Made by a program: the position numbers and the translations under genes. From NCBI GenBank assembly GCA_944320735.1, contig CALUIQ010000148.1, forward strand, positions 1 to 32,117: 32,117 nucleotides of DNA, written 5' to 3'. Every line of letters begins with the position of its first letter. Position 1 is the first letter of the stretch. The notes beneath the pieces are model-generated. The model was not told the DNA's origin, made no database searches, and was given only the letters and a program-made list of their open reading frames with translations. This document shows positions 15,199 to 24,544 of this stretch, in pieces. Source of the DNA: an uncultured Bacteroides sp. GTDB taxonomy: Bacteria > Bacteroidota > Bacteroidia > Bacteroidales > Bacteroidaceae.

Positions 15199-16323
15199 AT
15201 GTTTACAGCTACGAAAAGAGAATTGGGCGAAGTATATGCTTTCTTCCGCCTGTTGGCCGATGGAGAAGTGTGCATGGGGACACCCGACGTCCAGAAAGAC
15301 GAGAACAACCGTTGGCGGATAGCCCTTGTGCAACGTGAGGAGCATGACGGCACCCGGCGTTATTATATAGAGGAGGAAGACATCCGGATGGTGTCGGGCG
15401 AGACGAATAGAGACGGAGTGTTTGTTCCCAAGACAGAAAGGGAGCCTGAACGCTTTCCCCGCGCCGATTTTGACGAAGCCGCCCGCATGGTGTTGGAGTT
15501 GCTTCAAGGAACGTCGGGCGAGGAAGTGGAAGTGAGCGATGCGCTGGAAGGATTCCTCGATGCCGTGCGCATTTACGATTTGGAGGCAAAGTCTGATGAC
15601 CGGACGGACTTTAAAGTGGCCTTTTGGGATGTGGAAGCTCCGCTTTCGGGCTTCTTTGTGCGGTGTCGCCTCAGCCCGATGAATCCCTTGTTGGACGGAG
15701 GACGTACGGCCAACCTCAAATTGGAACAGACGGGGGTGAAGTTCGCCGTGCCCACGGTGAACAAGATTAACGCCTTGCCTGAGTCGCCCACCGAAGTGGC
15801 CGAGCGCATGCGGATGATAGAGCGCTTGGGCGGCGTGCTGAAGTATAGTGACGTGGCCGACCGTGTATTCCGTTGCAACCTCCTGATGATAGACCTGCAT
15901 TTTCCTCGTATGCTGGCCGAGATGGTGCGCCTTATGCATCTGGAAGGCATCACCCGCGTGCCCGAGCTGACGGAGCGCATCAAGGAAATCAATCCCCTGA
16001 AGATAAAGGACGAGCTGATACAGAAACATCGGTTTTACGAATATAAGATGAAGCAATTCCTTCTGGCCTTGGCCTTGGGTATGCGTCCCGCCAAGATATT
16101 CAACGGCACGGATTCGGCCGTAGAGGGCCTGTTCTTGGTGGACGGACAAGGGGAAGTGTTGTGTTACCACCAGTCACGCCGCCAAGTGCTTGCCGACTTC
16201 CTTTACCGGAATTCACGCTTTGAAAAAGGTCCGCTGGAAAAAGACAAATACGGATTCTTGGAGCGGGAGAATGGCACGTGGTATTTCAAACTCAATGCGA
16301 AGATAGGGTTGGTGAAGCGATGA
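15199..16323 (+). CDS. HpaII-family type II restriction-endonuclease-like protein, no methyltransferase nearby
   Basis: This 374-residue protein resembles the HpaII restriction endonuclease family: an N-terminal ELGEVYAFFRLLADGEV segment, NPLLDGGRTANLKLE in the middle, FYEYKMKQFLLALALGMRPAKI and a C-terminal GTWYFKLNAKIGLVKR. Length is close to HpaII (about 358). HpaII cuts CCGG. No cytosine methyltransferase is present in the window, and unprotected-looking CCGG sites occur inside the gene itself (15384, 15600, 16206). From memory of the family, DFKV (Asp137) and GFFVRC (151-156) fall where relatives have an Asp and a Gly-Phe-Ser-Ile-Lys strand, so Arg155 would replace the catalytic Lys. It may therefore be a domesticated or altered nuclease. 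Family placement is from recognition, without alignment. Confidence 0.72.
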   Translation: MFTATKRELGEVYAFFRLLADGEVCMGTPDVQKDENNRWRIALVQREEHDGTRRYYIEEEDIRMVSGETNRDGVFVPKTEREPERFPRADFDEAARMVLELLQGTSGEEVEVSDALEGFLDAVRIYDLEAKSDDRTDFKVAFWDVEAPLSGFFVRCRLSPMNPLLDGGRTANLKLEQTGVKFAVPTVNKINALPESPTEVAERMRMIERLGGVLKYSDVADRVFRCNLLMIDLHFPRMLAEMVRLMHLEGITRVPELTERIKEINPLKIKDELIQKHRFYEYKMKQFLLALALGMRPAKIFNGTDSAVEGLFLVDGQGEVLCYHQSRRQVLADFLYRNSRFEKGPLEKDKYGFLERENGTWYFKLNAKIGLVKR

Positions 16324-16352
16324 AAGACATGGCTTTTCCCGTGGGGAAATAT

Positions 16353-16377
16353 TCTACATTTTGTAGATGATTCTACA
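16353..16377. promoter_or_regulatory. Candidate operator upstream of the RND efflux operon
   Basis: TCTACA (16353-16358) and TGTAGA (16362-16367) form an inverted pair with a 3-bp spacer, and a third half-site TCTACA follows at 16372-16377. The cluster is about 100 bp upstream of the RND -7 box. A weak hairpin TTTCCC-GTG-GGGAAA (16335-16349) precedes it, right after the HpaII-like stop. No regulator gene is adjacent. Confidence 0.4.
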
Positions 16378-16473
16378 TAGGGTGGAAAAAGTCAAGAAGG
16401 AAAATGGTTGTTTAATAGGCACTGAAAATTAGCAAGTTGTCTCGATATTCTTGTCACAATCTGAAAAAGGTAT

Positions 16474-16481
16474 TATTTTTG
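16474..16481 (+). promoter_or_regulatory. -7 box (TATTTTTG) of the RND efflux operon
   Basis: TATTTTTG fits TAnnTTTG, with TTGT at 16451-16454, 19 bases upstream, as a -33 candidate. The start ATG is 49 bases downstream. No Shine-Dalgarno site precedes it. Confidence 0.6.
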
Positions 16482-16530
16482 CACCATAAAAGAATGGGCT
16501 TTTAGTATTTAATTGACTAAACAAACATAC

Positions 16531-17724
16531 ATGAGACTATTTTTTACGAAGAAAGAATTAAGAGTGAGAAAGAAACGTCTGGTGGCTATGCTGGTGTGCA
16601 TGGCCGTGGTGCTGGCGTTGTACATCGTATTGTCATGGGAAAAGGAAGTGGTGCCGGTGCCTCCGGTTGTGGCCATACAGCCCGTGGAGCAAGAAGATGT
16701 GGAAATCTATGGTGACTATGTGGGGCGTATCCGTGCCCAGCAATTTGTAGAGGTGCGTGCCCGTGTGGAAGGTTTCCTTGAGAGTATGGCTTTCGAGGAA
16801 GGTACGTATGTGAAAAAAAATCAAGTGTTGTTTGTCATTGACCAAAAGCAATATCGAGCCAAGGCGGACAAAGCACGTGCGCAGTTGCGTAAAGACTCGG
16901 CACAAGTGCGCAAAACCAAGCGCGATTTGGACCGCATTCGCCCTTTGTTTGAGCAAAATGCCGCCAGCCAGTTGGATTTGGACAATGCCATTGCCGCTTA
17001 CGAAACGGCTGTTGCCAGTATGGGTATGAGTCAGGCGGACTTGGATCAAGCGGAACAGGAATTAGGCTATACGTGGGTGCGCTCGCCCATATCGGGACAT
17101 ATCAGTGAACGCCATGTCGATTTGGGCACATTGGTTGGCACTGGTGGCCAGTCATTGTTGGCTACTATAGTCAAGAGCGACACCGTGTTGGTGGATTTCA
17201 GTATGACGGCGTTGGATTATCTGAAGAGCAGGGAGCGTAACGTATTCTTGGGCCAGCGTGACTCTACCCGTTCATGGCAACCTACGGTGACAGTGACATT
17301 GGCGGATGATAGCGAATATCCCTACAAGGGCTTGGTCGATTTTGCCGACCCGCAAGTGAATCCTAAGACAGGAACATTCTCTGTACGCGCTGAGATGCCC
17401 AATCCGGACCGTGTTCTACTTCCGGGGCAATTTACCAAAGTGCGTGCCTTATTGGACGTGCGCGAACGGGCTACGGTGGTGCCGCAAAAAGCTTTGATTA
17501 TCGAAAAGGGCGGGGCTTATGTTTTTGTGATGCGTCGAGACTCTACGGTGGAGCGCCGCTTTATCGAGCTTGGCCCTGAATTTGGCAATAATGTGGTGGT
17601 AGAGCGAGGCATAATCCCGGGCGAGAATATCGTGACGGAAGGATATCATAAGTTGACTCCGGGCATAAAGGTTCGTGTAGGCCGTCCCGATGAAATCAAG
17701 AATGAAGAAAAGAAAGCAGAGTAA
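16531..17724 (+). CDS. RND efflux periplasmic adaptor subunit (AcrA/MexA-like)
   Basis: I chose ATG 16531 (MRLFFTKKELRVRKKRL) over an in-frame TTG 18 bases earlier. The 397-residue protein has an N-terminal membrane anchor (about 20-38, with no lipobox Cys), a biotinyl-lipoyl half-motif (VEVRARVEGFLESMAFEEGTYV), an alpha-helical hairpin rich in Arg/Lys/Ala (YRAKADKARAQLRKDSAQ to QAEQELGY), the second lipoyl half (TWVRSPISGHISERHVDLGTLV) and beta-barrel/membrane-proximal domains. Adaptors bridge the inner-membrane pump and outer-membrane channel. The pump gene follows after 25 bp and the channel overlaps the pump, so this is one operon. Anchoring by a helix and not a lipid is less common among AcrA relatives. 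Confidence 0.95.
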   Translation: MRLFFTKKELRVRKKRLVAMLVCMAVVLALYIVLSWEKEVVPVPPVVAIQPVEQEDVEIYGDYVGRIRAQQFVEVRARVEGFLESMAFEEGTYVKKNQVLFVIDQKQYRAKADKARAQLRKDSAQVRKTKRDLDRIRPLFEQNAASQLDLDNAIAAYETAVASMGMSQADLDQAEQELGYTWVRSPISGHISERHVDLGTLVGTGGQSLLATIVKSDTVLVDFSMTALDYLKSRERNVFLGQRDSTRSWQPTVTVTLADDSEYPYKGLVDFADPQVNPKTGTFSVRAEMPNPDRVLLPGQFTKVRALLDVRERATVVPQKALIIEKGGAYVFVMRRDSTVERRFIELGPEFGNNVVVERGIIPGENIVTEGYHKLTPGIKVRVGRPDEIKNEEKKAE

Positions 17725-17749
17725 CCTCCCTAATAGAATATAGCATCGC

Positions 17750-20700
17750 ATGAAAGTAAGCTTTTTCATCGACCGTCCGGTATTTTCGGCTGTCATATCT
17801 ATACTCATAGTCATCGTAGGCCTCATTGGACTGACGATGCTCCCTATTGACCAATATCCGCAAATCACGCCTCCGGTGGTTAAAATCAGCGCATCCTATC
17901 CGGGAGCCAGTGCACTTACAGTCTCCCAGGCTGTGGCCACTCCCATTGAACAAGAGTTGAACGGTACGCCGGGGATGCTCTATATGGAGTCTAACAGTTC
18001 CAACTCAGGAGGCTTTTCCGCTACAATAACTTTCGATATCTCTTCCGATCCCGATTTGGCAGCCGTCGAGATTCAAAACCGAGTGAAGTTGGCCGAATCG
18101 CGATTGCCTGCCGAGGTGGTGCAAAATGGTATCGAAATAGAAAAGCAGGCCGCCAGTCAGTTGATGACCATTTGCCTCACCTCGTCCGACCCGAAGTTCG
18201 ACGAAATTTATTTGAGTAACTTTGCAACGTTGAACGTGCTCGACCTCTTGCGACGTATACCGGGTGTAGGGCGTGTGTCCAATATCGGCAGCCGTTATTA
18301 TGCCATGCAGATATGGGTGGATCCTGCCCGATTGGCTAATTATGATTTGACTGTACAGGACTTGCAAAATGCGTTGAAGGATCAAAACCGTGAGTCGGCA
18401 GCCGGAGTGTTGGGACAGCAACCTGTAACAGGGCTGGATTTTACCATTCCTATCACGGCGCAGGGACGTCTGTCCAGTGCCGCCCAGTTTGAAGAAATTG
18501 TGCTTCGTGCCAATGCGGACGGCTCTATGATTCGTATGCGCGACGTGGCTCGTGTGTCGCTTGAGGCTCAATCCTATAATACGGAGAGTGGCATCAATGG
18601 CGGCAACGCTGCTGTGTTGGGTGTTTATATGCTGCCGGGAGCCAACGCTATGGAGGTGGCCGAGAATGTAAAGAACGCCATGGCCGAGATAAGCCGCACT
18701 TTTCCGGATGGTATGCAATACGAGATTCCTTTTGACTTGACCACTTACATCAACGAGTCCATCCATGAGGTGTATAAGACTTTGTACGAAGCTTTGATAT
18801 TGGTGATTGTGGTGGTTTTCCTTTTCCTGCAAAATTGGCGGGCTACGATTATTCCTTTGGTGGCTGTGCCCATTTCGCTGATAGGCACCTTTGGTTTTAT
18901 GCTGATATTCGGCTTCTCGCTCAATATGCTGACGTTGTTGGGTTTGGTGCTTGCCATTGGTTTGGTGGTGGACGATGCCATCGTGGTGGTTGAGAATGTG
19001 GAGCGTATTATGGAAGAAGAACATCTGAGTCCTTACGAGGCCACCAAGAAAGCCATGAATGGATTGACTTCCGCCTTGATAGCTACCTCATTGGTGCTTT
19101 GTGCCGTATTTGTGCCGGTGAGTTTCCTTTCCGGCATCTCCGGTCAGTTGTATCGTCAGTTTAGTGTGACGATAGCCGTATCCGTGTTGTTGTCTACGGT
19201 TGTAGCTTTAACGTTGAGTCCGGTGATGTGCTCGCTCATCTTAAAGCCCAAGAATCCCGACAAACCGACGAACCGTTTCTTCCGCACCATCAACCGCTGG
19301 TTGGACTTTGGCAATGGGAAATATTTGGCAGGCATTGGTCACGTCATTAAGAATCCCCGCCGGGTAGGAGCCGGTTTCTGCATGGTGTTGATATTGATAT
19401 TTGTTCTCTATCGAATCATTCCTACCAGTTTCCTTCCCACGGAAGACCAAGGCTATTTTACCGTCGAATTGGAAATGCCCGAAGGAACGACGTTGGAGCG
19501 TACACGGGCCGTGACTAATCGGGCTATTGCTTTCCTGATGGAAAATCCTTCAGTGGAATATGTGCAAAGCGTAGCGGGAACCAGTCCGCGTGTGGGCACC
19601 AATCAGGCGCGCGCCCAGCTGACCGTTATTTTGAAAGAATGGAAAGAGCGTGATGATACTACTATTGAAGATATTATGGCCGGTGTTAGTCGGGAGCTGA
19701 CCGATTATCCCGAATGTAAATTCTACCTTTCCACGCCGCCGGTTATCCCTGGCTTAGGAACATCGGGCGGATTCGAAATGCAGCTCGAGGCACGTGGTGA
19801 CGCTACGTACGATAACTTAGTGCAGGCAGCAGATACGTTGATGTATTATGCCGCACAGCGCAAAGAATTGAGTGGCCTTTCATCCTCGCTTCAAGCTGAA
19901 ATACCTCAACTCTATTTTGACGTAGACCGCGACAAAGTGAAGATGTTAGGAGTGCCTATGGCCGATGTGTTCAACACGATGAAAGCCTTTACGGGGTCGG
20001 TGTACGTGAACGATTTCAATATGTTCAACCGCATCTATCGTGTCTATGTGCAAGCGGAGGCTCCTTATCGCGAGCATAGAGATAACATCGGGCTTTACTT
20101 CGTGCGGAGCAGTGATGGGGACATGATACCGCTTACCGCATTAGGCAATACGGAATACACCACAGGTCCCGGTAGCATTAAGCGTTTTAATATGTTCAAT
20201 ACGGCTATTATCCGGGGAACTTCCGCACAAGGTTACAGTTCCGGACAAGCCATGGAGGCATTGGAGGAAGTGGTGCGTCAGCATCTGCCGGACAATATAG
20301 GCATCGAGTGGAGTGGCCTTTCCTATCAGGAGAAGCAGGCCGGCGGACAGACGGGCATCATCTTGGGTTTGGTGTTTATTTTTGTATTCCTCTTCTTGGC
20401 AGCATTATACGAGAGTTGGAGTATTCCGGTCGCCGTTTTGCTTTCGCTTCCTATAGCTGCGTTAGGCGCTTACATAGGCATTATGGTATGTGGGTTGGAG
20501 AATGACACATATTTCCAAATTGGTTTGGTGATGTTGATGGGCTTGGCCGCCAAGAATGCCATTCTTATTGTCGAGTTTGCCAAGGATGAAGCTGATGCGG
20601 GAGTGAATGTATTGAAGGCGGCTCTTCATGCGGCACGGTTACGCTTCCGTCCCATTCTGATGACTTCGCTTGCCTTTATTTTAGGTATCTTACCTATGGT

Positions 20701-20932
20701 TATCGCCACCGGTCCCGGTTCTGCCAGCCGACAAGCGATTGGCACGGGCGTGTTCTTTGGTATGATAGCTGCCGTCACGGTAGGCATCCTGCTCATTCCT
20801 TTCTTCTTTGTGGCCATTTACAAAGCGAAGAATACCATGCACGGAGCTATCCCGGCAAAAGCTAAACGAGGAGTGGCCAAATTGGCACGCACCATTACCC
20901 ATCATCATACGAATGATAACGATAAACAATGA
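17750..20932 (+). CDS. RND multidrug efflux pump, HAE1 family (AcrB/MexB-like)
   Basis: The 1060-residue protein begins SFFIDRPVFSAVISILIVIVG, the HAE1 N-terminal helix, and has two periplasmic porter/docking regions and twelve membrane helices. Helix 4 has LAIGLVVDDAIVVVENVERI with Asp408-Asp409, equivalent to the AcrB proton-relay pair, and helix 10 has GLAAKNAILIVEFAKDE with the relay Lys. It exchanges protons for drugs, bile salts or other amphiphiles taken from the periplasm and outer leaflet. Length is normal. It is flanked by the adaptor and, overlapping by ATGA, the outer-membrane channel. Substrate range cannot be read from the sequence. Confidence 0.97.
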   Translation: MKVSFFIDRPVFSAVISILIVIVGLIGLTMLPIDQYPQITPPVVKISASYPGASALTVSQAVATPIEQELNGTPGMLYMESNSSNSGGFSATITFDISSDPDLAAVEIQNRVKLAESRLPAEVVQNGIEIEKQAASQLMTICLTSSDPKFDEIYLSNFATLNVLDLLRRIPGVGRVSNIGSRYYAMQIWVDPARLANYDLTVQDLQNALKDQNRESAAGVLGQQPVTGLDFTIPITAQGRLSSAAQFEEIVLRANADGSMIRMRDVARVSLEAQSYNTESGINGGNAAVLGVYMLPGANAMEVAENVKNAMAEISRTFPDGMQYEIPFDLTTYINESIHEVYKTLYEALILVIVVVFLFLQNWRATIIPLVAVPISLIGTFGFMLIFGFSLNMLTLLGLVLAIGLVVDDAIVVVENVERIMEEEHLSPYEATKKAMNGLTSALIATSLVLCAVFVPVSFLSGISGQLYRQFSVTIAVSVLLSTVVALTLSPVMCSLILKPKNPDKPTNRFFRTINRWLDFGNGKYLAGIGHVIKNPRRVGAGFCMVLILIFVLYRIIPTSFLPTEDQGYFTVELEMPEGTTLERTRAVTNRAIAFLMENPSVEYVQSVAGTSPRVGTNQARAQLTVILKEWKERDDTTIEDIMAGVSRELTDYPECKFYLSTPPVIPGLGTSGGFEMQLEARGDATYDNLVQAADTLMYYAAQRKELSGLSSSLQAEIPQLYFDVDRDKVKMLGVPMADVFNTMKAFTGSVYVNDFNMFNRIYRVYVQAEAPYREHRDNIGLYFVRSSDGDMIPLTALGNTEYTTGPGSIKRFNMFNTAIIRGTSAQGYSSGQAMEALEEVVRQHLPDNIGIEWSGLSYQEKQAGGQTGIILGLVFIFVFLFLAALYESWSIPVAVLLSLPIAALGAYIGIMVCGLENDTYFQIGLVMLMGLAAKNAILIVEFAKDEADAGVNVLKAALHAARLRFRPILMTSLAFILGILPMVIATGPGSASRQAIGTGVFFGMIAAVTVGILLIPFFFVAIYKAKNTMHGAIPAKAKRGVAKLARTITHHHTNDNDKQ

Positions 20933-22332
20933 TAACTGATATGAGAAAATACACCATATTATATATATTGTCTTTATGCGCCGTCCTCATCACGTTGGGT
21001 GGGTGCAAGTTGGGCAAGCATTACGTTCGCCCGGATATGGATTTGCCTCGTAGCTTGAGTGGGCAACCCGATACCTTGGGCACCGATACGCTTTCCATTG
21101 CGGATTTGCCTTGGGAGCAGTTATATACCGATACGTTGTTGCATGACCTTATACGCCGTACGTTGGAATACAATAAGGATCTCCTGATGGCTACAGCCCG
21201 GGTGAAGGAATTGGCCGCATTAAAGCGTATTGACGTGGCTAACTTTTTTCCCGAAGTCGGTCTTCGGGCCTATGCGGAGAAAGAAGAGGATAATTACGGC
21301 GGAAACAATGCTTCCTCTGATAATCAGTTTGACCTGAAAGCTACGGTCTCTTGGGAGCTCGACCTTTGGGGTAAGTTGCGTTGGGCGCGTGACGAGAGTT
21401 TGGCCGATTTTCGCGCTTCTATGGAAAATCAGCGTGCCTTGCAGATGAGTCTGATAGCCGATGTAGCTCAAGCTTATTTTGAATTGGTGGCGTTGGACAA
21501 CGAGCTGAAAATTGTCCGTCAAACCGTAGATGCCCGTCGGGAGAGCCTACATCTGGCTCGTATTCGTTATGAGGGTGGATTGACTTCAGAGACAGCTTTT
21601 CGTCAGGCGCAAGTGGAGTTGGCGCGAACGGAGACCTTGGTGCCCGACCTTGAGCGTCAGATTACTTTGAAAGAGAATGACCTTGCCTTGCTTGTCGGTG
21701 AATATCCCCATAGTATGAAGCGTACCATCTTGCCTGAAGACGTGCGCTTGCCTGAGACATTGCCTGTAGGCTTGCCAAGCACTCTGTTGGAGCGTCGTCC
21801 CGATGTCCGTCAGGCCGAGCAACAGCTTATTGCGGCCAATGCGGCTGTCGGCATAGCTTATACCAGCCTTTTCCCAACCATTTCCCTTACGTCTCAGTTG
21901 GGTGCCGAGAGTGAAGAATTGTCTGACTTGTTAAAGTCGCCCTACCACCTGGTTGCCGGAAGTCTTTTACAGCCCATTGTCGGCATCGCGAAGAATCGTG
22001 CTCGTCTGAAGGCGCAGAAAGCAGCCCGCGAGCGTGCTCTTTACGCCTACGAGAAAGCGGTTTTGTCCGCTTTTAAGGATGCTTACGATGCGATAGCGGC
22101 TTTCAATAAAATGCAGGAAATATATGACTCCCGCCTTTTGTTGGAGAAATCCTCCCGCTCGGCATTGGAGTTGGCTCAGTTGCAATACGTCAATGGAGTT
22201 ATTGGGTATATGGATTTGCTCGATGCGCAACGTAGTTACCTTGATGCGCAGATTGGTTTGAGCAATGCCGTACGTGACAAGCAGATTACCATCGTGCACT
22301 TATACAAGGCTTTAGGCGGAGGCTGGGAATAA
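20929..22332 (+). CDS. RND efflux outer-membrane lipoprotein channel (OprM/NodT family)
   Basis: The 467-residue protein starts with a lipoprotein signal (ILYILSLCAVLITLGGC; lipobox LGGC), then GKHYVRPDMDLP, and two repeated alpha-helical outer-membrane-efflux domains with Ala/Leu/Glu heptads (MATARVKELAALKRIDVANF; QLIAANAAVGIAYTSLFPTI). The family makes trimeric channels spanning periplasm and outer membrane. ATG 20929 overlaps the pump stop as ATGA; an ATG at 20941 (MRKYTILYIL) gives a more conventional signal peptide and may be the real start. It is the last gene of the operon; three phased palindromes follow and no classical terminator is visible. Confidence 0.95.
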   Translation: MITDMRKYTILYILSLCAVLITLGGCKLGKHYVRPDMDLPRSLSGQPDTLGTDTLSIADLPWEQLYTDTLLHDLIRRTLEYNKDLLMATARVKELAALKRIDVANFFPEVGLRAYAEKEEDNYGGNNASSDNQFDLKATVSWELDLWGKLRWARDESLADFRASMENQRALQMSLIADVAQAYFELVALDNELKIVRQTVDARRESLHLARIRYEGGLTSETAFRQAQVELARTETLVPDLERQITLKENDLALLVGEYPHSMKRTILPEDVRLPETLPVGLPSTLLERRPDVRQAEQQLIAANAAVGIAYTSLFPTISLTSQLGAESEELSDLLKSPYHLVAGSLLQPIVGIAKNRARLKAQKAARERALYAYEKAVLSAFKDAYDAIAAFNKMQEIYDSRLLLEKSSRSALELAQLQYVNGVIGYMDLLDAQRSYLDAQIGLSNAVRDKQITIVHLYKALGGGWE

Positions 22333-22365
22333 CGGCATATCAACGCATTTTTTTCCTTTCCAGAG

Positions 22366-22420
22366 AGGATTATCCTATTTTGAAAAGAGGATAATCCTCT
22401 TTGTCATATAGGATAATCCT
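22366..22420. repeat. Three palindromes AGGATWATCCT phased at 22 bp
   Basis: AGGATTATCCT (22366-22376) and two AGGATAATCCT copies (22388-22398, 22410-22420) begin exactly 22 bp apart, about two helical turns. Partly conserved CTNTTTTG follows each. The array lies 34 bp after the efflux channel stop. Confidence 0.85.
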
Positions 22421-22461
22421 CTTTTGAATATCAGATGAACCTCTCAAATTATAAAACATTT

Positions 22462-22563
22462 CTACATCTTTTCGATGGCTGCAGGAGTCAACCGCAAGAC
22501 GCCCCGTTCGTTCAGTCGCTTTAGCAAGTGGCTAAAGAATGAGGGCGTTTCGGTGTCAGTCAT
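22462..22563 (-). CDS. Possible 33-residue small protein (uncertain)
   Basis: On the minus strand ATG 22563 opens a 33-codon frame ending in TAG at 22462 (starts MTDTETPSFFSHLLKRLNER; ends LTPAAIEKM). The composition, an amphipathic Leu/Arg-rich stretch, looks protein-like. A TACTTTTG box (22595-22588) sits 24 bases upstream, but no -33 TTTG accompanies it. I do not recognise it. The opposite strand is also open for 66 codons, so this may be a decayed fragment or chance. Confidence 0.2.
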   Translation of the reverse strand: MTDTETPSFFSHLLKRLNERGVLRLTPAAIEKM

Positions 22564-22698
22564 ACAGGTATATGCGTTAAGTTGCTGCAAAAGTAGAAAA
22601 ATATCTTATAGTCGTTTGCATTTTTTCAGAGAAAAAGCGAACTTTGTCCCGCCTTTTTTAAGAAGCAGATTATAACACCTTTAAATAAAGATTGAAAT

Positions 22699-24345
22699 AT
22701 GACAAAAAGTGCATTGCAAATCGCACGGGCTGCCTATCAGCCCAAACTCCCCCAAGCGCTGAAAGGCCACGTAAAGGCCGTGGAAGGCGCAGCTACCCAG
22801 TCGGTGGCCAATCAAGAGGAAATCAAAGAATTGTTCCCCAACACGTACGGAATGCCGGTTATCAAGTTCGAAGCTACAGACGAACCAATGGAATTCCCCA
22901 CAATGAACGTGGGTGTCATCCTTTCCGGTGGCCAGGCTCCCGGTGGACACAACGTCATTTCCGGTCTCTTCGACGGCATCAAGAAGTTGAATCCCGCCAA
23001 CCGTCTGTATGGTTTCATCTTGGGTCCCGGCGGATTGGTTGACCACAAGTATATGGAACTGACGGCTGACATCATCGATGAGTATCGCAACACGGGTGGT
23101 TTCGACATCATCGGTTCAGGCCGTACGAAGTTGGAGAAAGTGGATCAGTTTGAGAAGGGATACGAAATCCTGAAGGAACTGGGCATTAAGGCGTTGGTTA
23201 TCATTGGCGGTGACGACTCCAATACCAATGCTTGTGTGTTGGCCGAATACTATGCCGCCAAGCAGTACGGCGTGCAGGTGATTGGTTGCCCCAAAACTAT
23301 TGACGGTGATTTGAAGAACGAGATGATTGAGACTTCTTTCGGTTTCGATACAGCTTGCAAGACCTACTCGGAGGTTATCGGTAATATCCAACGCGATTGT
23401 AATTCTGCCCGCAAGTATTGGCACTTCATCAAGCTGATGGGACGTTCGGCTTCTCACATCGCTTTGGAGTGTGCTTTGCAGGTGCAGCCTAATATCTGTC
23501 TCATTTCGGAAGAAATAGAAGCCAAGAATATGTCATTGGATGACGTCGTGACTTACATTGCTCAGATTGTGGCCGACCGTGCCGCCCAAGGCAATAACTT
23601 CGGTACGGTGCTTATCCCCGAAGGCTTGATTGAGTTTATCCCCGCTATGAAGCGACTGATTGCTGAATTGAATGATTTCTTGGCCGCCAACGCCGTAGAA
23701 TTCTCTCAAGTGAAGCGTTCGGCACAGCGTGACTACATCATCCGCAAGCTCTCTCCGGAGAACTCTGCCGTTTATGCCAGCCTGCCCGAAGGCGTTGCTC
23801 GCCAGTTGACGTTGGATCGCGACCCGCACGGCAATGTACAAGTATCGCTTATCGAGACAGAGAAACTGCTTTCAGAGATGGTGGCAACCAAGTTGGCTCA
23901 GTGGAAAGAAGAAGGCAAGTATGCAGGCAAGTTTGCCGCACAGCACCATTTCTTCGGCTACGAAGGCCGTTGCGCCGCTCCGTCTAACTTCGATGCAGAT
24001 TATTGCTACTCATTGGGTTACACGGCCGCTGCTTTGATTGGCAATGGCAAGACAGGCTATATGTCGTCCGTACGCAACACGACCGCGCCTGCCGCTGAAT
24101 GGATTGCTGGCGGTGTGCCCATCACGATGATGATGAATATGGAGCGTCGTCACGGCGAGATGAAGCCGGTTATCCAGAAAGCGTTGGTGAAACTGGATGG
24201 CGCGCCTTTCAAGGCATTTGTCGCTCAGCGTGACCGTTGGGCAAAGGAAACGGACTATGTTTATCCCGGTCCTATCCAGTACTTTGGTCCTACGGAAGTT
24301 TGCGACCAACCTACCAAGACTCTGCAGTTGGAGCAGGCAAAGTAA
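22699..24345 (+). CDS. pfp: Diphosphate-dependent phosphofructokinase, long type
   Basis: The 548-residue protein belongs to the long PFP class related to plant PPi-PFK beta subunits. It has [19 protein letters not shown] (substrate loop), [18 protein letters not shown] with Asp172 in GGDDS, the acidic residue that favours pyrophosphate over ATP, and [12 protein letters not shown] (198-207) with the catalytic TID Asp. It reversibly converts fructose-6-phosphate and PPi to fructose-1,6-bisphosphate and Pi in the cytoplasm, the main glycolytic PFK step in many Bacteroidales. It is a single-gene unit: repeats lie upstream and a strong terminator follows at 24371. Confidence 0.97.
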   Translation: MTKSALQIARAAYQPKLPQALKGHVKAVEGAATQSVANQEEIKELFPNTYGMPVIKFEATDEPMEFPTMNVGVILSGGQAPGGHNVISGLFDGIKKLNPANRLYGFILGPGGLVDHKYMELTADIIDEYRNTGGFDIIGSGRTKLEKVDQFEKGYEILKELGIKALVIIGGDDSNTNACVLAEYYAAKQYGVQVIGCPKTIDGDLKNEMIETSFGFDTACKTYSEVIGNIQRDCNSARKYWHFIKLMGRSASHIALECALQVQPNICLISEEIEAKNMSLDDVVTYIAQIVADRAAQGNNFGTVLIPEGLIEFIPAMKRLIAELNDFLAANAVEFSQVKRSAQRDYIIRKLSPENSAVYASLPEGVARQLTLDRDPHGNVQVSLIETEKLLSEMVATKLAQWKEEGKYAGKFAAQHHFFGYEGRCAAPSNFDADYCYSLGYTAAALIGNGKTGYMSSVRNTTAPAAEWIAGGVPITMMMNMERRHGEMKPVIQKALVKLDGAPFKAFVAQRDRWAKETDYVYPGPIQYFGPTEVCDQPTKTLQLEQAK

Positions 24346-24370
24346 AATATTTGAATTTTGTTTTTGATGG

Positions 24371-24410
24371 ATCAGCGGGAAGCTTTTAAGGCGTTTCCCG
24401 CTGATTTTTT
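24371..24410 (+). terminator. Rho-independent terminator of pfp
   Basis: Perfect 11-bp arms ATCAGCGGGAA (24371-24381) and TTCCCGCTGAT (24395-24405) enclose a 13-base loop and run into TTTTTT at 24405-24410. It lies 25 bp after the pfp stop. Confidence 0.9.
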
Positions 24411-24544
24411 ATGGTTCATTCAGTTCGAAAATCCATAGTCCACAAGTTTGTCGCCATTTCCATTAATGATTTGCAACCGAGTTCCCGAGCTGCCCCGTTG
24501 TAATGCGGCTGGGAAATGAACTATAGAGCACTACTCAGTACTTA

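Larger units (their letters stand above)
22333..22698. other. Gene-poor stretch between the efflux operon and pfp
   Basis: The 366-bp gap contains the phased palindromes at 22366-22420, a possible small minus-strand ORF at 22462-22563 with a -7-like box (22595-22588), and the AT-rich leader of pfp. No clear plus-strand TAnnTTTG box for pfp was found; TTTGC at 22615 has no correctly placed TA. Confidence 0.5.

Noticed and set aside
15172..16170. A 332-codon minus-strand frame opposite the HpaII-like gene
   Set aside because: Composition is atypical and the plus-strand protein has recognisable family segments through its whole length.
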